From positions 1,654,263 through 1,718,262 of the forward strand of contig JACSVZ010000028.1 in NCBI GenBank assembly GCA_014706295.1: 64,000 nucleotides of DNA, in the 5' to 3' direction. The stretch comes from Lycocorax pyrrhopterus obiensis (lineage: Eukaryota; Chordata; Aves; Passeriformes; Paradisaeidae). The position numbers were made by a program, and so were the translations under genes. Of this stretch, positions 22,187-34,200 are shown piece after piece. Each line of letters starts with the position of its first letter. Position 1 is the stretch's first letter. Below the pieces are notes generated by a model. It made no database searches. It was not told the DNA's origin and saw only the letters and a program-made list of their open reading frames with translations.

Positions 22187-23170
22187 ATCCTCATTCCACC
22201 GAGCAGGGAAGCTCCGAGGCGTCTCCGTCCCTCGAATCTTGTGGGAAAAGCGACTGGCATGGATCATTCCGCGCCGACGCCCAGCTGGAATATCCGAAGG
22301 AAATGCCTGGCTTGGGAGGCTGCAGGGAACTTTTTCTTGGGAGCTACGGCTGAAATGGCTTTCTGCATTCACAGGCTGCAAAATCAACTCTGTGTAGTGA
22401 TCGTTCCCTGGGTCATCTAATGCCTGAAGATGATCTGCTCCCCCCTGTCATCCCTCGTGTGCAGGACGGGGCTGTTCCCACTGCTCTGATCCCCGCGGTG
22501 ACAGCAGGAGTGGCTCTTTCCTGCCCGGAGTTTGGCACCGTGGCTGCTGGTTCCCATTTGTCCCTCTGCCCATGGAGCTGGTCACGGGCTGGATGAGGAG
22601 GAATCCCAGCATTTGTGAATGTGCTCTGTCCTGTTCCCTTGTTCTTTTACTGCTGACCCTACTCTGTGTTGCTGCTTTGTTTGGGATTTTTTTCCGCCAG
22701 CGTAACATTTTAAACAAAAAAAAGCAAAGTAAGGATTTGGGATAATGTGGCCCAAAGGAACCATTGGCATCCAGGAGGAAAGTTCATGTTCTCCCTCAGT
22801 GAGAGAAGCAGGGCAGGGACTGGGAGTGGGGGTGGGAATTCTAAAGTGGGGCCAAGCTGGCAGTGGTTCCACGCAGCAGGAAGCACTGGGAAGCCCAGGC
22901 TTTGTCACCTCTTAGCACTTCCGTGGATCCAGGAATGCTTTAATTGTAGTGAAGAGGCCAAGAACCTCGTGGACTGAGGCAAAACTGTGGACTTGGTGGG
23001 CAAAGCAGGCCCCTCAGAGAGGCTCTGAAGTCTCAGCTAAAGGCTTTTGCTGGGCCGTGTTGCCAGCCCTGCTCTGGTGCTGAGCCTTCCTCCTGCGCTG
23101 CCGCCGCTGTTTTTTGTGAGTGGATGTTTTTAATGTGATATTCTCTGTAGAAATGGTGACCTTATAAAAC
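22187..23170 (+). other. ARMC6: ARMC6 3' UTR, end uncertain
   Basis: Non-coding sequence follows the ARMC6 stop. I see no AATAAA before the next CpG island. A variant signal TATAAA at 23163-23168, followed by a GT-rich stretch (gtggtcggctctttgtgg), is the best candidate end. An A-rich run at about 22717 could also be a processed end. Confidence 0.4.
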
Positions 23171-23669
23171 ATACAAACGTTCCAGGGGTGGTCGGCTCTT
23201 TGTGGAGCCTTTCTGTGGCAGGAAAAGCGAGGTGGTGGAAATGGCCTCAGTGCTGAGAGCCCTGCTGCTGTCTGCCAGCAGATTGCAAAGGTCGGTGTGT
23301 GCTCCAAAGCTCCCTACCCCCGTGGGGGAGGAGAGGCTGCCTGGCTCCTCTCTGCCTGCTGCGGGAAGAGCTGGAGGGGTTTGTGCACTGCTCTGACCCG
23401 TGGCTGGGTGAAAGGGCCCTGTTCCTTCACGGCAAAGTGGACAAGAGCTGATGAAGAGATGCAGAGCTCCTACATTTTGGGGAGAACCTGATTGCTGGGG
23501 GCAGCGTGTTTGGTGCAGCCTGTGGCTCCCAGGCTTTGCCTTTCTGGGGGGTTTGGGATGGGGGAAAAGCAGCCCCAAGGCTGGGGGAGAATCACACAGA
23601 GGGTTCCCCGCAGGATTTAATTTCCTTCCCCTTTAACCAAGAGTTGCTGGAGCTGAGCTCCCGCCTCCA

Positions 23670-24520
23670 GTCCCTGGGGTTTGAGCCCTGAGGGGCCGCG
23701 GGGACCGGGCAGAGCCGCGGCCTGCAGGACACCGGGGGCGTGCTGGACAGCGGAGCCGGGCGGGATCTCTGGGCCCTCCCGGGTGGGATCGGGCGGGATT
23801 GTCGCTCCTCGAGCCGGGCACTCGCGGCTGTGGCCGGGCGGGCTCCCCGGCGGAGCTGTTGGGGATCCCCGGGCAGTCCCCGCCGGGCCCGGCCGCGCTC
23901 TCCGCACCGAGCGCTCCCCGCCCGCCCCGTGCCGCTACCGGCGCCCCGCCCCGTGCTTTTGCCCCACCCCATCCCTCTACCGATTGGTCGCTTCCGCTGT
24001 CAATCTTAACCGCGCAGCCAATCTTCGCGCACGGCCCTGCCCCCGCCGCGCCGATTGGCCGCGCCCCGGGGCGGGCCCCGCCTCCCGCGGCGCAGCGGGG
24101 GCGGCCTGGCGGCGGCGGACGCGGCCGGGGCGGACGCGGAGCGGAGCCGGTGAGTGCGGGACCGACCCGGACCGGCCCCGCCACGGGCGCTGACGCGGCC
24201 CCATCGCCGTGGCCGAGGCCCCGAGGCCCGGGCGGCGCTGCGCCGCTGTGGCGGAGTGAGGCGCCGAGTGACATTGCCGCGGCCTCCCGCGGAGTCACCC
24301 CGTGCCGGCCCGGTCCGCGGGGCTGTGGCGCGGCCGGTCCGGTTAGCCCGGGAGTTCGGTGCGGCGGCGGGACCCGCCGGGGGCCTGGCTGAGCTGCGGG
24401 GGAGCGGCGCCGGCCTTGGCCGCGCTCGCCCCGGGCTGCGGCACCGCGCGGGAGGCCCGGGCTGGCTGCGGGAGCGTGCGGGCTGCGCTCCCTGCCTGCC
24501 CTGCCCTGCCTGCGCTGCCT
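23670..24520 (+). promoter_or_regulatory. SLC25A42: CpG-island promoter and non-coding exon 1 of SLC25A42
   Basis: An 850-bp CpG island contains three CCAAT boxes within 80 bp: ATTGG at about 23983, CCAAT at 24018 and ATTGG at about 24054. The expected transcription start lies just downstream, followed by a donor CCG|GTGAGT that ends a non-coding exon at 24149. Clustered CCAAT boxes suggest NF-Y control of a TATA-less promoter. The assignment to SLC25A42 rests on strand and on the absence of another gene before its first coding exon. Confidence 0.65.
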
Positions 24521-27500
24521 TCTTCCCTGCTTGTTTTCCCTGCCTTCTTCCCTGTCTTCTCTGCTTTCCCTGTCTGCTTTCCTTACCTGTTTTCCCTGTT
24601 TCCTTCCCATCTTCTCTGCCTGTTTTCCCTGCCTTTCCAGCCCCTGTTTTCCCCACTTTTCCTGCCTGCCCTGCTCCCACCTTGCCTGGTGTTTAAGCGA
24701 CATCAGGTTGGAGCAGAAGAGAAAAAAACAGCTGAGAAAGGAGAGGCTGCAGTGAGGGTTGGTTTAATCACACCAACAACTTGTGGGTGAAGGGTTTTAA
24801 AAATAATCGTGGCACTGAGTGGCTGAAATACCAGGGCTGGATTCCAGGCCCCTCTGAGCATCTTTACGGAGCTCTGGATACTCAGCGTTTATTTTTGTGT
24901 CCCTCTGCAAGTCCAAATGATTGTTTAGGATCACAGACGATGAGGGAAGGGGGGGGGACTGGGGCTGTCCTGGGTGTTGGATTTCGGTAGGAATCCTCTG
25001 GCCCCGGTGGCTGCTCCAGACAAGGGAATTTGGGCCCTTGGCAACCCCGGGAGCTGCAAGAATTTCACTTTGTTTGCCCCGCAGCTGCTGCCCTGCCTTG
25101 CACAGGTCCCAGGTGTGTTTGGTGTGTCAAACTTGGCTTCAGGAGGTTGCTTAAAACTCAAACCACAGCCCTGAGTGTGTGATGGGCTTGGTACAGGTCA
25201 GACAGGTTTGCTATTAGGAAAAAAAAAACCTCAAGAACCAGTGATAATTTGGCTTTGAGTCACTTTGCTGCTACTTGGAGGAGTTTCATTCAGGTTTGTC
25301 CCTTTTCTGTGTGAAAATGATACCAATTCTTCACTCTGCAGCGCTGCCTGGGCTTTCCAGGGGATACAGAAGGATTCCTGGTGAAGGAATTCCTAGGGAA
25401 AGGATGTTCTGTTTAGCCTTGAGTGGAAAGGTGAACTGCAATGCAAACAGCTCCCTCAAGGTCGCCAAATAAATGAGGGTTGGAGGAGTTCTCTGCTTTA
25501 GTTGTGCTTTAAATCCACTTCTCGTTGTTGCTGCACGGTCAGAGATGAAGCTCTGGGTGCTGTGTTGGTGCTGTGAGGCCTGACTTACCAGAAAATAATC
25601 AAATTTAATGGAATCTGCGGCGTTGTGGCCGAGCAGAGGCGATGGTTAACTGTAAACCCTGCCGAAATTAATGCAGAGAGAGCAGCGGGGCGGGCAAGGC
25701 TCCAGGCTGGGTGGAAAGCGTTTCCCTGAGGAAATGGCACTTCCTTGGCACACTTGTGGCTCGTTCTGCTTCACCATGGAAGGTTTGAATTCTTCCTTTT
25801 CCTTTTTTCTTTTTTTTTTTCCAAAGGCAATTTAAACTGCTGGGGGGGGGAGGGTTGGAGCAGTTATTGTAATTATTCATTATGTGCTGAAGTAGTTCCT
25901 GGCAAAGTTGTATTGGCTGAGGGCTGCTTCTATTCCAAATAATCCCGTGGAAAAAAAAAATCCCTCTGTGCTGGGATTTGTCACTTTGGGGACCTCCTGT
26001 GTGGCTTTGGTGGCATCCAGGTCAGTGCATGCAGGACCTGCTGATGGGGAAAGCGTGAGTTTATGATATTTTATTGCTATTTCTTTAGGATATTTCCTCG
26101 GAGAAACAGTTTTTGAGCTTGGGGAGGGCTTGTGGGGTCGTTTTTCCTTCTCCTGAAGGACAGGAATTGTTCCCTGGCGCGTGGAGAGGCCTCTGCTCGA
26201 GGAGCTGTGCCCTCCCTGAGATAAAGCTGCTTTCTGTCTTGCAGATAAGAGCTGGTCTTTGGTTTGTGGCCGTGGCCAACGCAGCTGAGGTGTTCCCAGC
26301 AAAGCAGCTGAAGAATGGAGCTCTGTTTTCCCTTGCCAAGATTCCCTCTGTTCCTTCCCAGCTCCCTCCAGCGCGCTCGGAATAATCAGCTGCCTCTGGG
26401 AGCTGAGCTGTGGGGTTTAACCATTTCCCAGTGGCCCTAATTCAGGGCAGAGCCTCTAAAACCACGCCAGGAATTGGGATTTTTGGCCTCAGTTTTATTG
26501 GGAGGCCTGAGTTCCATCAGGGAGGGAGGCAGGAACAGCTTTTATTTGTATTTGACAGCAAAGGGAGCACATAAAAAACTTAAACTCTTCCAGATAGTGT
26601 AATTTAGGGATTCTTTTAGGCAATGATTCCTTCAGATAGACCTAACACTTCCTGGCCAGGCTTTGGAGGGATAAAGAGCCCTGGACTGTTCCCAGCTGAT
26701 GTTTTGGGGTCGGACGTGTGCTCAGCGAGGTGGATGTGACTGGGGAGAGCTGGGGCCGCGGGGTTGATTTTTAACAGCTTAATCAAACTGGAAGGCAGAG
26801 AGGAACCTCGAGGGGGAGAGTTCATCCCGTTCTGAGCATTCCAGCCCTTTTTTTTTCCCGTGATTTCCCGGGCTGCTTTTGCTCCAAGGCTGCGGTAATC
26901 GCAGCTCTTAGCACATCTCCCCCTCTGCCAGCCTCGATTGCTCAGCTGAGCAATAACGATCGAAGGGAACCGAACTGAGCAACTTCCCCGGGTGCTGGGG
27001 CACCTCAGGCTGCCCGGGAAGGTGGGAAAATTCCTGCAGGAGCTTCCCTGGGTGTTGTTCCTTCCCGATTTCGTTGTGTGCTTTCATCAGTGCCGTTAAT
27101 GACATAAAAAAGGCAAAGGAGGGGGGAGAGCTGAGGGGAGCTGGTGAGTGTGAGTGGAGCTGTGAAAGGGGTTTCGCTCGAGTTAAATTGGAATTGTGGC
27201 TTCGCCCACGTCTGTGTCAGTGGAATTTTCTTGTTGTAATTCCCAATTACGGAATTAAAAAGTCCTTTTAAGTTTCTCTCTCCATCTTTTCTCTCCTCAG
27301 ACTAAATTCCTTCTGTTTATCTTTGAATACACTGAATTTTGTGGGTGTCAAGTCCCAGCTTTGCCATTCCCTGTCCGGGCTGTTCCTGTGCTCCTCCAAA
27401 CTATTTTTCTTAATTCCTGCTGGGGTTGTCCAGGGAAAAAAGCAAATATTTCTCAGCAAATAGGGGCTGTTTGCTTTGCAGTTTGTCTGTCCCTGCTGGG

Positions 27501-27589
27501 AACAGGAGAATGGGAATTCTTTCAGAACTCCCAGGGGTTTGGGACAGGTCTGAATTCCACAGCACATCCGTGATTCCTGAAAAACGTGG

Positions 27590-27900
27590 ATTTTTCAGGT
27601 GGGAAAAGACCTTTAGGATCAAGTCCATGTCACCAAGTGCCACATCCCCACTGCTGTTAAATCCCTCCAGGGATGGGGACTCCACCACTGCCCTGCCAAC
27701 CTTTTCCATGAAGAAATTTTCCCTAAAATCCAACCTAAACCTCTCCTGGCACAACCTGAGGCTGTTCCCTCTTGTCCTGTCCCCTCTTCCCTGGGAGCAG
27801 AGCCCGACCCCCACCTAGCTCCAGCGTCCTTTCCTGGAATCCCGGAATGGTTTGGGTTGGAAAGGCCTTAAAAAATCCTCCAATTCCACCCTTTTCCCCA
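27590..27900 (-). mobile_element. CR1 LINE 3' fragment
   Basis: About 310 bp in reverse orientation: 'aaatccctccagggatgggg', 'actccaccactgccctgcca', 'aaatccaacctaaacctctc', 'ggcacaacctgaggctgttc', 'cctcttgtcctgtcccct'. A second CR1 tail (ggaatggtttgggttggaaa) is joined at 27843. Confidence 0.85.
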
Positions 27901-29609
27901 TCTTTCAGATCTCTTCTTCCTGCTGGAATTTGCTGTTGATCTGCCCTGCGAAAGCAGAGCTGGCAAAATACAGAAAAGTGGAATTTCAGGCAGGTTGTGA
28001 AGCCAAGCTTTTCCATAAAATTTAATTTGGAATGATGGAATTGCTGGATAATCCCCCAAACCTTCAGCATCATTTTTAATTCTTTTCATTTTGCTTTGTT
28101 TTTAATTAGTCCCATCCCAATTTGTGTTTGTTTCTTATTTGAGATGCTACTCCCTGGAACTCATTGGCCCTTCTGCCGAGCAATTAATTATTTTAAGGTA
28201 ATTTCAGCTATGCCAGAGAAGGAGCTTCCCTATTTTCCCAGCTTGGGGAATAATCTTTAATCCATGGCCGAGTTCTGTGTTACTCATCAACCCTTAACTC
28301 CCAAACTCGCCTTTTCCAGCGATTTTCCCTCTTTATTCCTCAGGGAATGCTTTGCTCTGCAGCCCCGAGGAGTTCAGGATCCAGATGTGTGACAGGGACT
28401 TGTGTAACTCCTATAAAAATAACCCAGGAGTGGGTTAGGAAAAAAAACACATTTAATCCTCAGCTGTTTTTTGGGTTTGTGGTTTTTTTTCTGGCTTTGT
28501 AAACACAAGGAATGACCATGTGGGGAGAGATCCAAAATACAGGGATTTAACAAAAATATCCAGCTGCTCCTCGTGGCTTTTGCTGGGTTATTTAATAAGT
28601 GAGTCAGGTTGGTGGAGATGCAAAATAATGGCTGGTTTTTAATGGCCAAACTTGAAATTTGTGCTAAATTTTAAACTAATCTTTGTTGTCTGTGGCTCCA
28701 GTGTGAATTATTGGTCAAAATAACCCCCTGACATCAGAATCCAGCCTGAGTCCAAAATAAAATCCAGCTTTGAGGCGAGCAAAGGGGAATAATAATAGTC
28801 AATAAATGCTATTTTTATATTTGAGCCTCTGCATGTTCAGGGCAGATTTGATGTGTACAATTGAGCATCTAAACAGGTGTTTGTAGGCTCAGGGCAGTGG
28901 GCACTGAAAATAAAAAAGGAATGTGTCTGGATAGGATAAAAGGGAATATTGTGGAGTAAATGAATCTCATCTTTATGCAAAAATAAGTCCAGCCTTAATA
29001 AAATCAGTTTAATTTGGCAAATTTCCTTCCAGGCTTCTCTTTCTCAACAGTCTTTCAAAATTATATTTTGAAAGAAAGTTGTATTTTGCATTGCTAAGCC
29101 CTTTAGCACAATTTCTATTTTTGGGGGGGAAGGAGGGTTATTTTTGGCAGAGATAAATCTGATATTGTGACCTACATTCCTTTATTCCAGGCAGGGGAGG
29201 GATAATATCTCCACCTGTGATTTCCTTCATGCTTTGGCTGAAAGGAGAGGGAATTTTACAATGCATTTTTCCAGGCCTGTGAGATAAGGAGAAATGAGAA
29301 GGGAAGGAAATGACTGCAGGTAGTAATTAGAAATAATTAACTGTGTTCTTCAAGTGCAAAATAATTATGGATCATCTCTGCTCTTGATCCTCCTGGGAGT
29401 TTTTGTTCGCTCCCTCTGATGTGAGGGAACTTTTCTGCCGGTGCTGTTCAGGTCACGTCGGGTGTTACATCCCATGAAAACCTGGAGTTATCCCTCCCTG
29501 AGTTTCCAAAACACCCTCAGGAGTTGGGAATCCGTGGATTTGTGTCTTCCCAAAGCTCTGGGAAGTGAGGAGAAGCTTTGGTGTGACCGAACTGGGGCCT
29601 TGAGGGCCT

Positions 29610-29910
29610 GAAGGAGACGACAAAAAAGATGGAGAGAGGCGATTTCCAAGGGCCTGCAGTGCCAGGACAAGGGGGAATGGCTTCAAACTGACACAGGGCA
29701 GGGATAGGTGCGATACTGGGAAGGAATTTTTGGCTGTGTGAAGGAATTTGGGATGGAATTCCCAGGGAAGCTGTGGCCGCCCCATCCCTGGCAGTACCCA
29801 AGGCCGGGTTGGAGCAACCTGGGGATGGTGGAAGGTGTGGGGTGGGACGAGATGATCCTAAAAGTTCTTCCCAACCCAAACCATCCCGGAATTCTGTGAT
29901 GATTAAAGGT
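29610..29910 (+). mobile_element. CR1 LINE 3' fragment
   Basis: Plus-strand CR1 with 'gcagtgccaggacaaggggg', 'aatggcttcaaactgacaca', 'gccgccccatccctggcag', 'ggatggtggaaggtgtgg' and a terminal 'aacccaaaccatcccggaat'. Nearly complete 3' tail. Confidence 0.85.
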
Positions 29911-31254
29911 CCCCAGGTGTGTTTGTCCCCCTCTGGAGCGAGGATGAGGCTCCTCCATCCCAAATTGGTCACGCCCGAGCTCAGCCGAGGCTGAGCCGTC
30001 TCCGCTTTGCGTTCAAAATCTGCTGCGAGCCAGGCCTGGGAAATGAGGGCTGGCACTAATTTATGAGGGGAAAAAAAATAGGTCAGCAAGCCTGAAAGGT
30101 GCTGACAAGCATAAAGTACCTGAGATTGTTAAAAAAAGGGGGAAAAAAGAGGCTGGGAATGAGGCTTTTTTTTCCAAGCAAAGCGAGATGTTGTGCCCGA
30201 GGTTCCGCAGGCATCAGAGGGAGCAGGAGGGAAGGAGCTGCTGGAGGCAGGAGCTGCCTGAATTCAGGAATTCTCTTTTCCTAGCAGCACGTTCCTTGAG
30301 AGGAACCTTCCAAAATGGGGCTGCTGGAGCAGCTTTGTGCCTCGGAAAAGGGATTTCTGTGGTTGCACAGCCCCTTTGTGAGCGGCCCCAGGGCCACCTC
30401 GCGGTGCCACCTCGGGGTTTTCACGGCAGCAATTCCAGTTCTGAATCTTCCAGGCTGAAAAAGCTGCAGCGTGAAAAAAGGCAGAAATATGAGAAAGAGC
30501 TAAAAAAAAGCGAATCATTCCATTTAAGTAGAATTATTTCTTCATCCACACGCTGCAGCCAAGGTCAGGCCGACCTTTCCTCTCGTGGGGTGGGTTTGGG
30601 ACATCTCGGAGCAGGAAAAACCTGCGCAAACCACCCCGTTCCACCACCCTGGGAGGAAAGGGAGTCCTGAAACCACCAGCTCAAATCCCAGAATGGCCTT
30701 TGTGGCACGTGTGAGGCACTGGATCCCTCTCTTCCCAAAAATAACCTCCACTTGCTCATGGCAGGCCCTGGGGACTCGCTCCTGGGACTATTTTTTCCCC
30801 CTTTTCCAAAGGGTTTTAAATTTCCACCTTCCTTAGTCTCTCGTTGCTCAGCAGTCCCAAGGAGCCACCAAAATCCTCACTGGGAGAGGGCAGGGCAGGA
30901 TCTGCTGCTTTTCCCTGGAAATTACGGATATTTTGGTGTTTTATTGCAGCTGAGTTCCTTGTGGGGTGAGAAAGGTGGATATGAATGGCACAGTTTTTAC
31001 CTGGCACCAAAGTACTCCCCTCCCCAAAAATACATTTACACCTTAAAGGAAGGAAATGGCACCAGGATCCTGGAAATGCCCTTTTTCTGGGAGTTGGGAG
31101 AGGGTTTTCCTACTGAAAACGGCCCTGGGGATGGGTCACTCCCCCTCCCTGTGCTCTATCACCTGGGTATTTCCAACTTTTGACACTTTTTCTTTTGGTT
31201 TCGGGTTCCGTTTAGGAGCTGTAGCCCTTCTGCCCCCGTGGAAGCGCGACTGGT

Positions 31255-34200
31255 ATGGGTAATGGTGTGAGAGAAGGTCCAGTGGAATTCCAGAGGGATG
31301 TGGAGCCCGTCGCAGCCCGAATTCCGGCAGAGGTGAGAGCGGGAGCTGGGCTGGGAGCCCAAAGCAGCTCCAGGGAGGGAATTCTGCCCCGCTCAGGTGT
31401 GATCCCACCTGGAATTCTGCGTCCAGAAGGATGTGGAGATGCTGGAGCAAGTCCAGAGGAGGCGCCAGGATGATCAGAGGGATGGAGCAGCTCTGCTGTG
31501 GGGAAAGGGCTGGGAAAACTGGGATTGTCCAGCCTGGAAAAGCTCCAGGGTGACCTCATGGGGACCTTCCAGTGCCTGAAGGAGCCACGAGAAATGTGGA
31601 GAGAGACTTTGGACAAGGGATGGAGGCACAGGACACAGGGAATGGATTCAAACTGACAGAGGGGGCAGGGTTGGATGGGATATCGGGATGGAATTCCTCC
31701 CTGGGAGGGTGGGGAGGGGCTGGGATGGAATTCCCAGAGAAGCCGTAGCTGCCACATCCCTTGGAAGTGTCCCAGCCCAGTCTGGAGCAACCTGGGATGG
31801 TGGAAGGTGTCCCTGCCCATGGAATGGGAGGAGTTTTAAGTCCTTCCAACCCAAACCAGTCTCGGATTTGAGCTCTGGACTCCTAAAAGCCTCAGTGCTT
31901 GTGTAATCCATGGAATGTGCCCCTCTGAGCAGATCCAAACGTTCCCATCCCCTTGGGAAGAGGTTGGGCATTCCCAGCTGACAGGCAGGGCAATTCCCTG
32001 CCCAGGGTGAGGTGGCAGAGCTGCACCAGGGCCACCAATCCAGGTTTCCCTGCTCCTGGGCTCGTTGGAGTCTCTGGAAAAGGAGGTGATGCCGAACCTT
32101 GCTCTGGTTTAGCCCAAATCCAGGGCTGAAGTTCACCTTTGCTTGGCTGCCCGTGCACCAAGGCACAGCTTGGGAGGGGCAATTGAGCTGATTCCAGGGG
32201 TTTTGGCCATAAACATTAACTTTGGAGTTGGGAAACGTCCTGGAAACAAGGGAAACGTTAACTCCTCTTGTCCACAAAGTGTCAAAAGTTCACACATCAA
32301 GCCTGGACTTGTCCTCACTCCAAAACCTCCACGGGGCTGGATTTTGTGGCATTTATTTGCTCTCTGTGGGAGAAAAATGCTGATTTTATAAATCTGAGCC
32401 GTGGCAGGAATGCCAAGAACAAAATCCCTCCCATTCCACCCATCAGAGGGGGAAAACTGCCTGGTTTTATCCTCAGGAGCTTGGGAATGATGTGGGAACA
32501 GGGCTTGGGTGCTTGTTTTCCAGAAATTTCCCTTCTGTCCGTGCCTAAATCGTGGGGAGGGAGAAAAAAAGAGAAATAATAGGGAGAAAACATCACATGC
32601 ATGAGGAATTATTGGAATTCTGCCTCGTGATCTGACCAGGAATTCACTGTGCTCGAAATTTAGTGAAACATTTTAACCCAAATCCTGGCCACGGGGTGAA
32701 AGCCGCAGCAAAGGTGAAATATTATTCCTTGTGGGATTGACTTTGTCCCACTTATCCCATGCTTTTTCCAGGATAACCAGGAGAAGAAGAAAGTGCTGAA
32801 CTCCCTGATGGCTGGGGCTCTGGCTGGGGCTGTGGCTAAAACTGCAGTGGCTCCTCTGGACAGGACAAAAATCATGTTCCAAGGTGAGTCCCGTGGGCTT
32901 TTCCCGAATTGTTTTTACTTTGAGCTTCCTGTCTGCTCACCCAGCTCGTTTTCCAGGAGTGTGAGGAGATGTGGAGACACTGGGAAGAAGGAATTGGGCT
33001 GTGGGAGTTCCCTGCTGAAGGCTGGATGCCCAAATTGTGTCGACTCTCCCCCAAATTGGGAGGCAAAAGGCACTGGAGCTGCTGCCTCCCTGGGTTTGTG
33101 TCCTCTGGAACCCCTAAATTGTAACAGAAGAGGAAATTCCTCTGACTGGGATAGAGAATTTCCATGTGTTTAGCAGGATTGGGGGATTTTGGGATCTGTT
33201 GCAGGGCAGGGACTGTCAGCTCCACCAGTTATCCCAAAGGGAGCAGCCCAGGCCTTTAATTCAGTGGACGTTGGGGAAAGCCAAGAATTTTAAATCTGGT
33301 GACGTCCCAGATTAACTGAATCGGGCTCCATCTAATCCCTGGCTGACATTTAATTTAGAACTGATTTTCACTCACATGATTTTCATTCTGGGCAGAGCAA
33401 GGAGCTCTGGAATTGCTGGGACAGGGATCAGGGAGGCCAGGGAGCCAAATCCTGGGCTGGGATTGCCACTGGGACCAGAATTTTGGGGTTTTCCCACCAA
33501 AAACACAAACCCAGGTTCATCTCAGGCTGGAAATATCAGGAGCAGGGATGAGAGGGAAGCCACAGGGCTGGGATGAGCCAGCAGCTGACTGAGGGAATCA
33601 CCTGGAATTTGGACAGGCCACATTCCTAAAAATCCCTGCTTGGTTTGGCCCATCCAAGTTTCTGGAAAGGATGAGATTAAAATGTTCCAATTGGAGCAGT
33701 TTCTTGGGATCTGATGGATTTTTTGGGTTCTTGCTGTCTTAAAGGGTTTTATTCCCTGTCTTGTGAAGAAGGAAAACACTTCTGGATCGTCAAAGTGATC
33801 CCTTGAATTAAAAACTGGGGAATGGGGCTTGGAGCAACCTGGGATAGTGGAAAATGTCCATGGCAGAGGGGTGGAACTGGATGAGCTTTCCCAACCCAAA
33901 CCATCCCACGATTCGATAAACTTCCCTGTGGCAGAGGGAGAAAACCTTTTAAAGGAATAAAACCACCTCAGTAACCAGCGACGGTGGTTTTATTCCTTAA
34001 AAAAAAAAAACAAAAAAAATCAAAATAAAAGTGTTGAATTGCACAGAGGAGCAGCAGCGGGGAAAATGGATTTGCATGGGATTGTTGGATACACTCGAGA
34101 GGCTCCCAGGTCTCAGATGAGCGAGGAGGAAGCTGCAGCAGCCCCTTAATTGGAGCCACATTTCATTAGAGGTTTCCAGCCAGGGTTTTCCCTTCCCTGC

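Larger units (their letters stand above)
24150..31215 (+). other. SLC25A42: Long first intron of SLC25A42
   Basis: About 7 kb between the presumed non-coding exon and the first coding exon (acceptor tttag at 31211-31215). It holds CR1 fragments at 27590-27900 and 29610-29910 and a C/T-rich 'tttccctgcctg' stretch at 24490-24690. I see no other recognisable coding sequence on either strand. Confidence 0.6.
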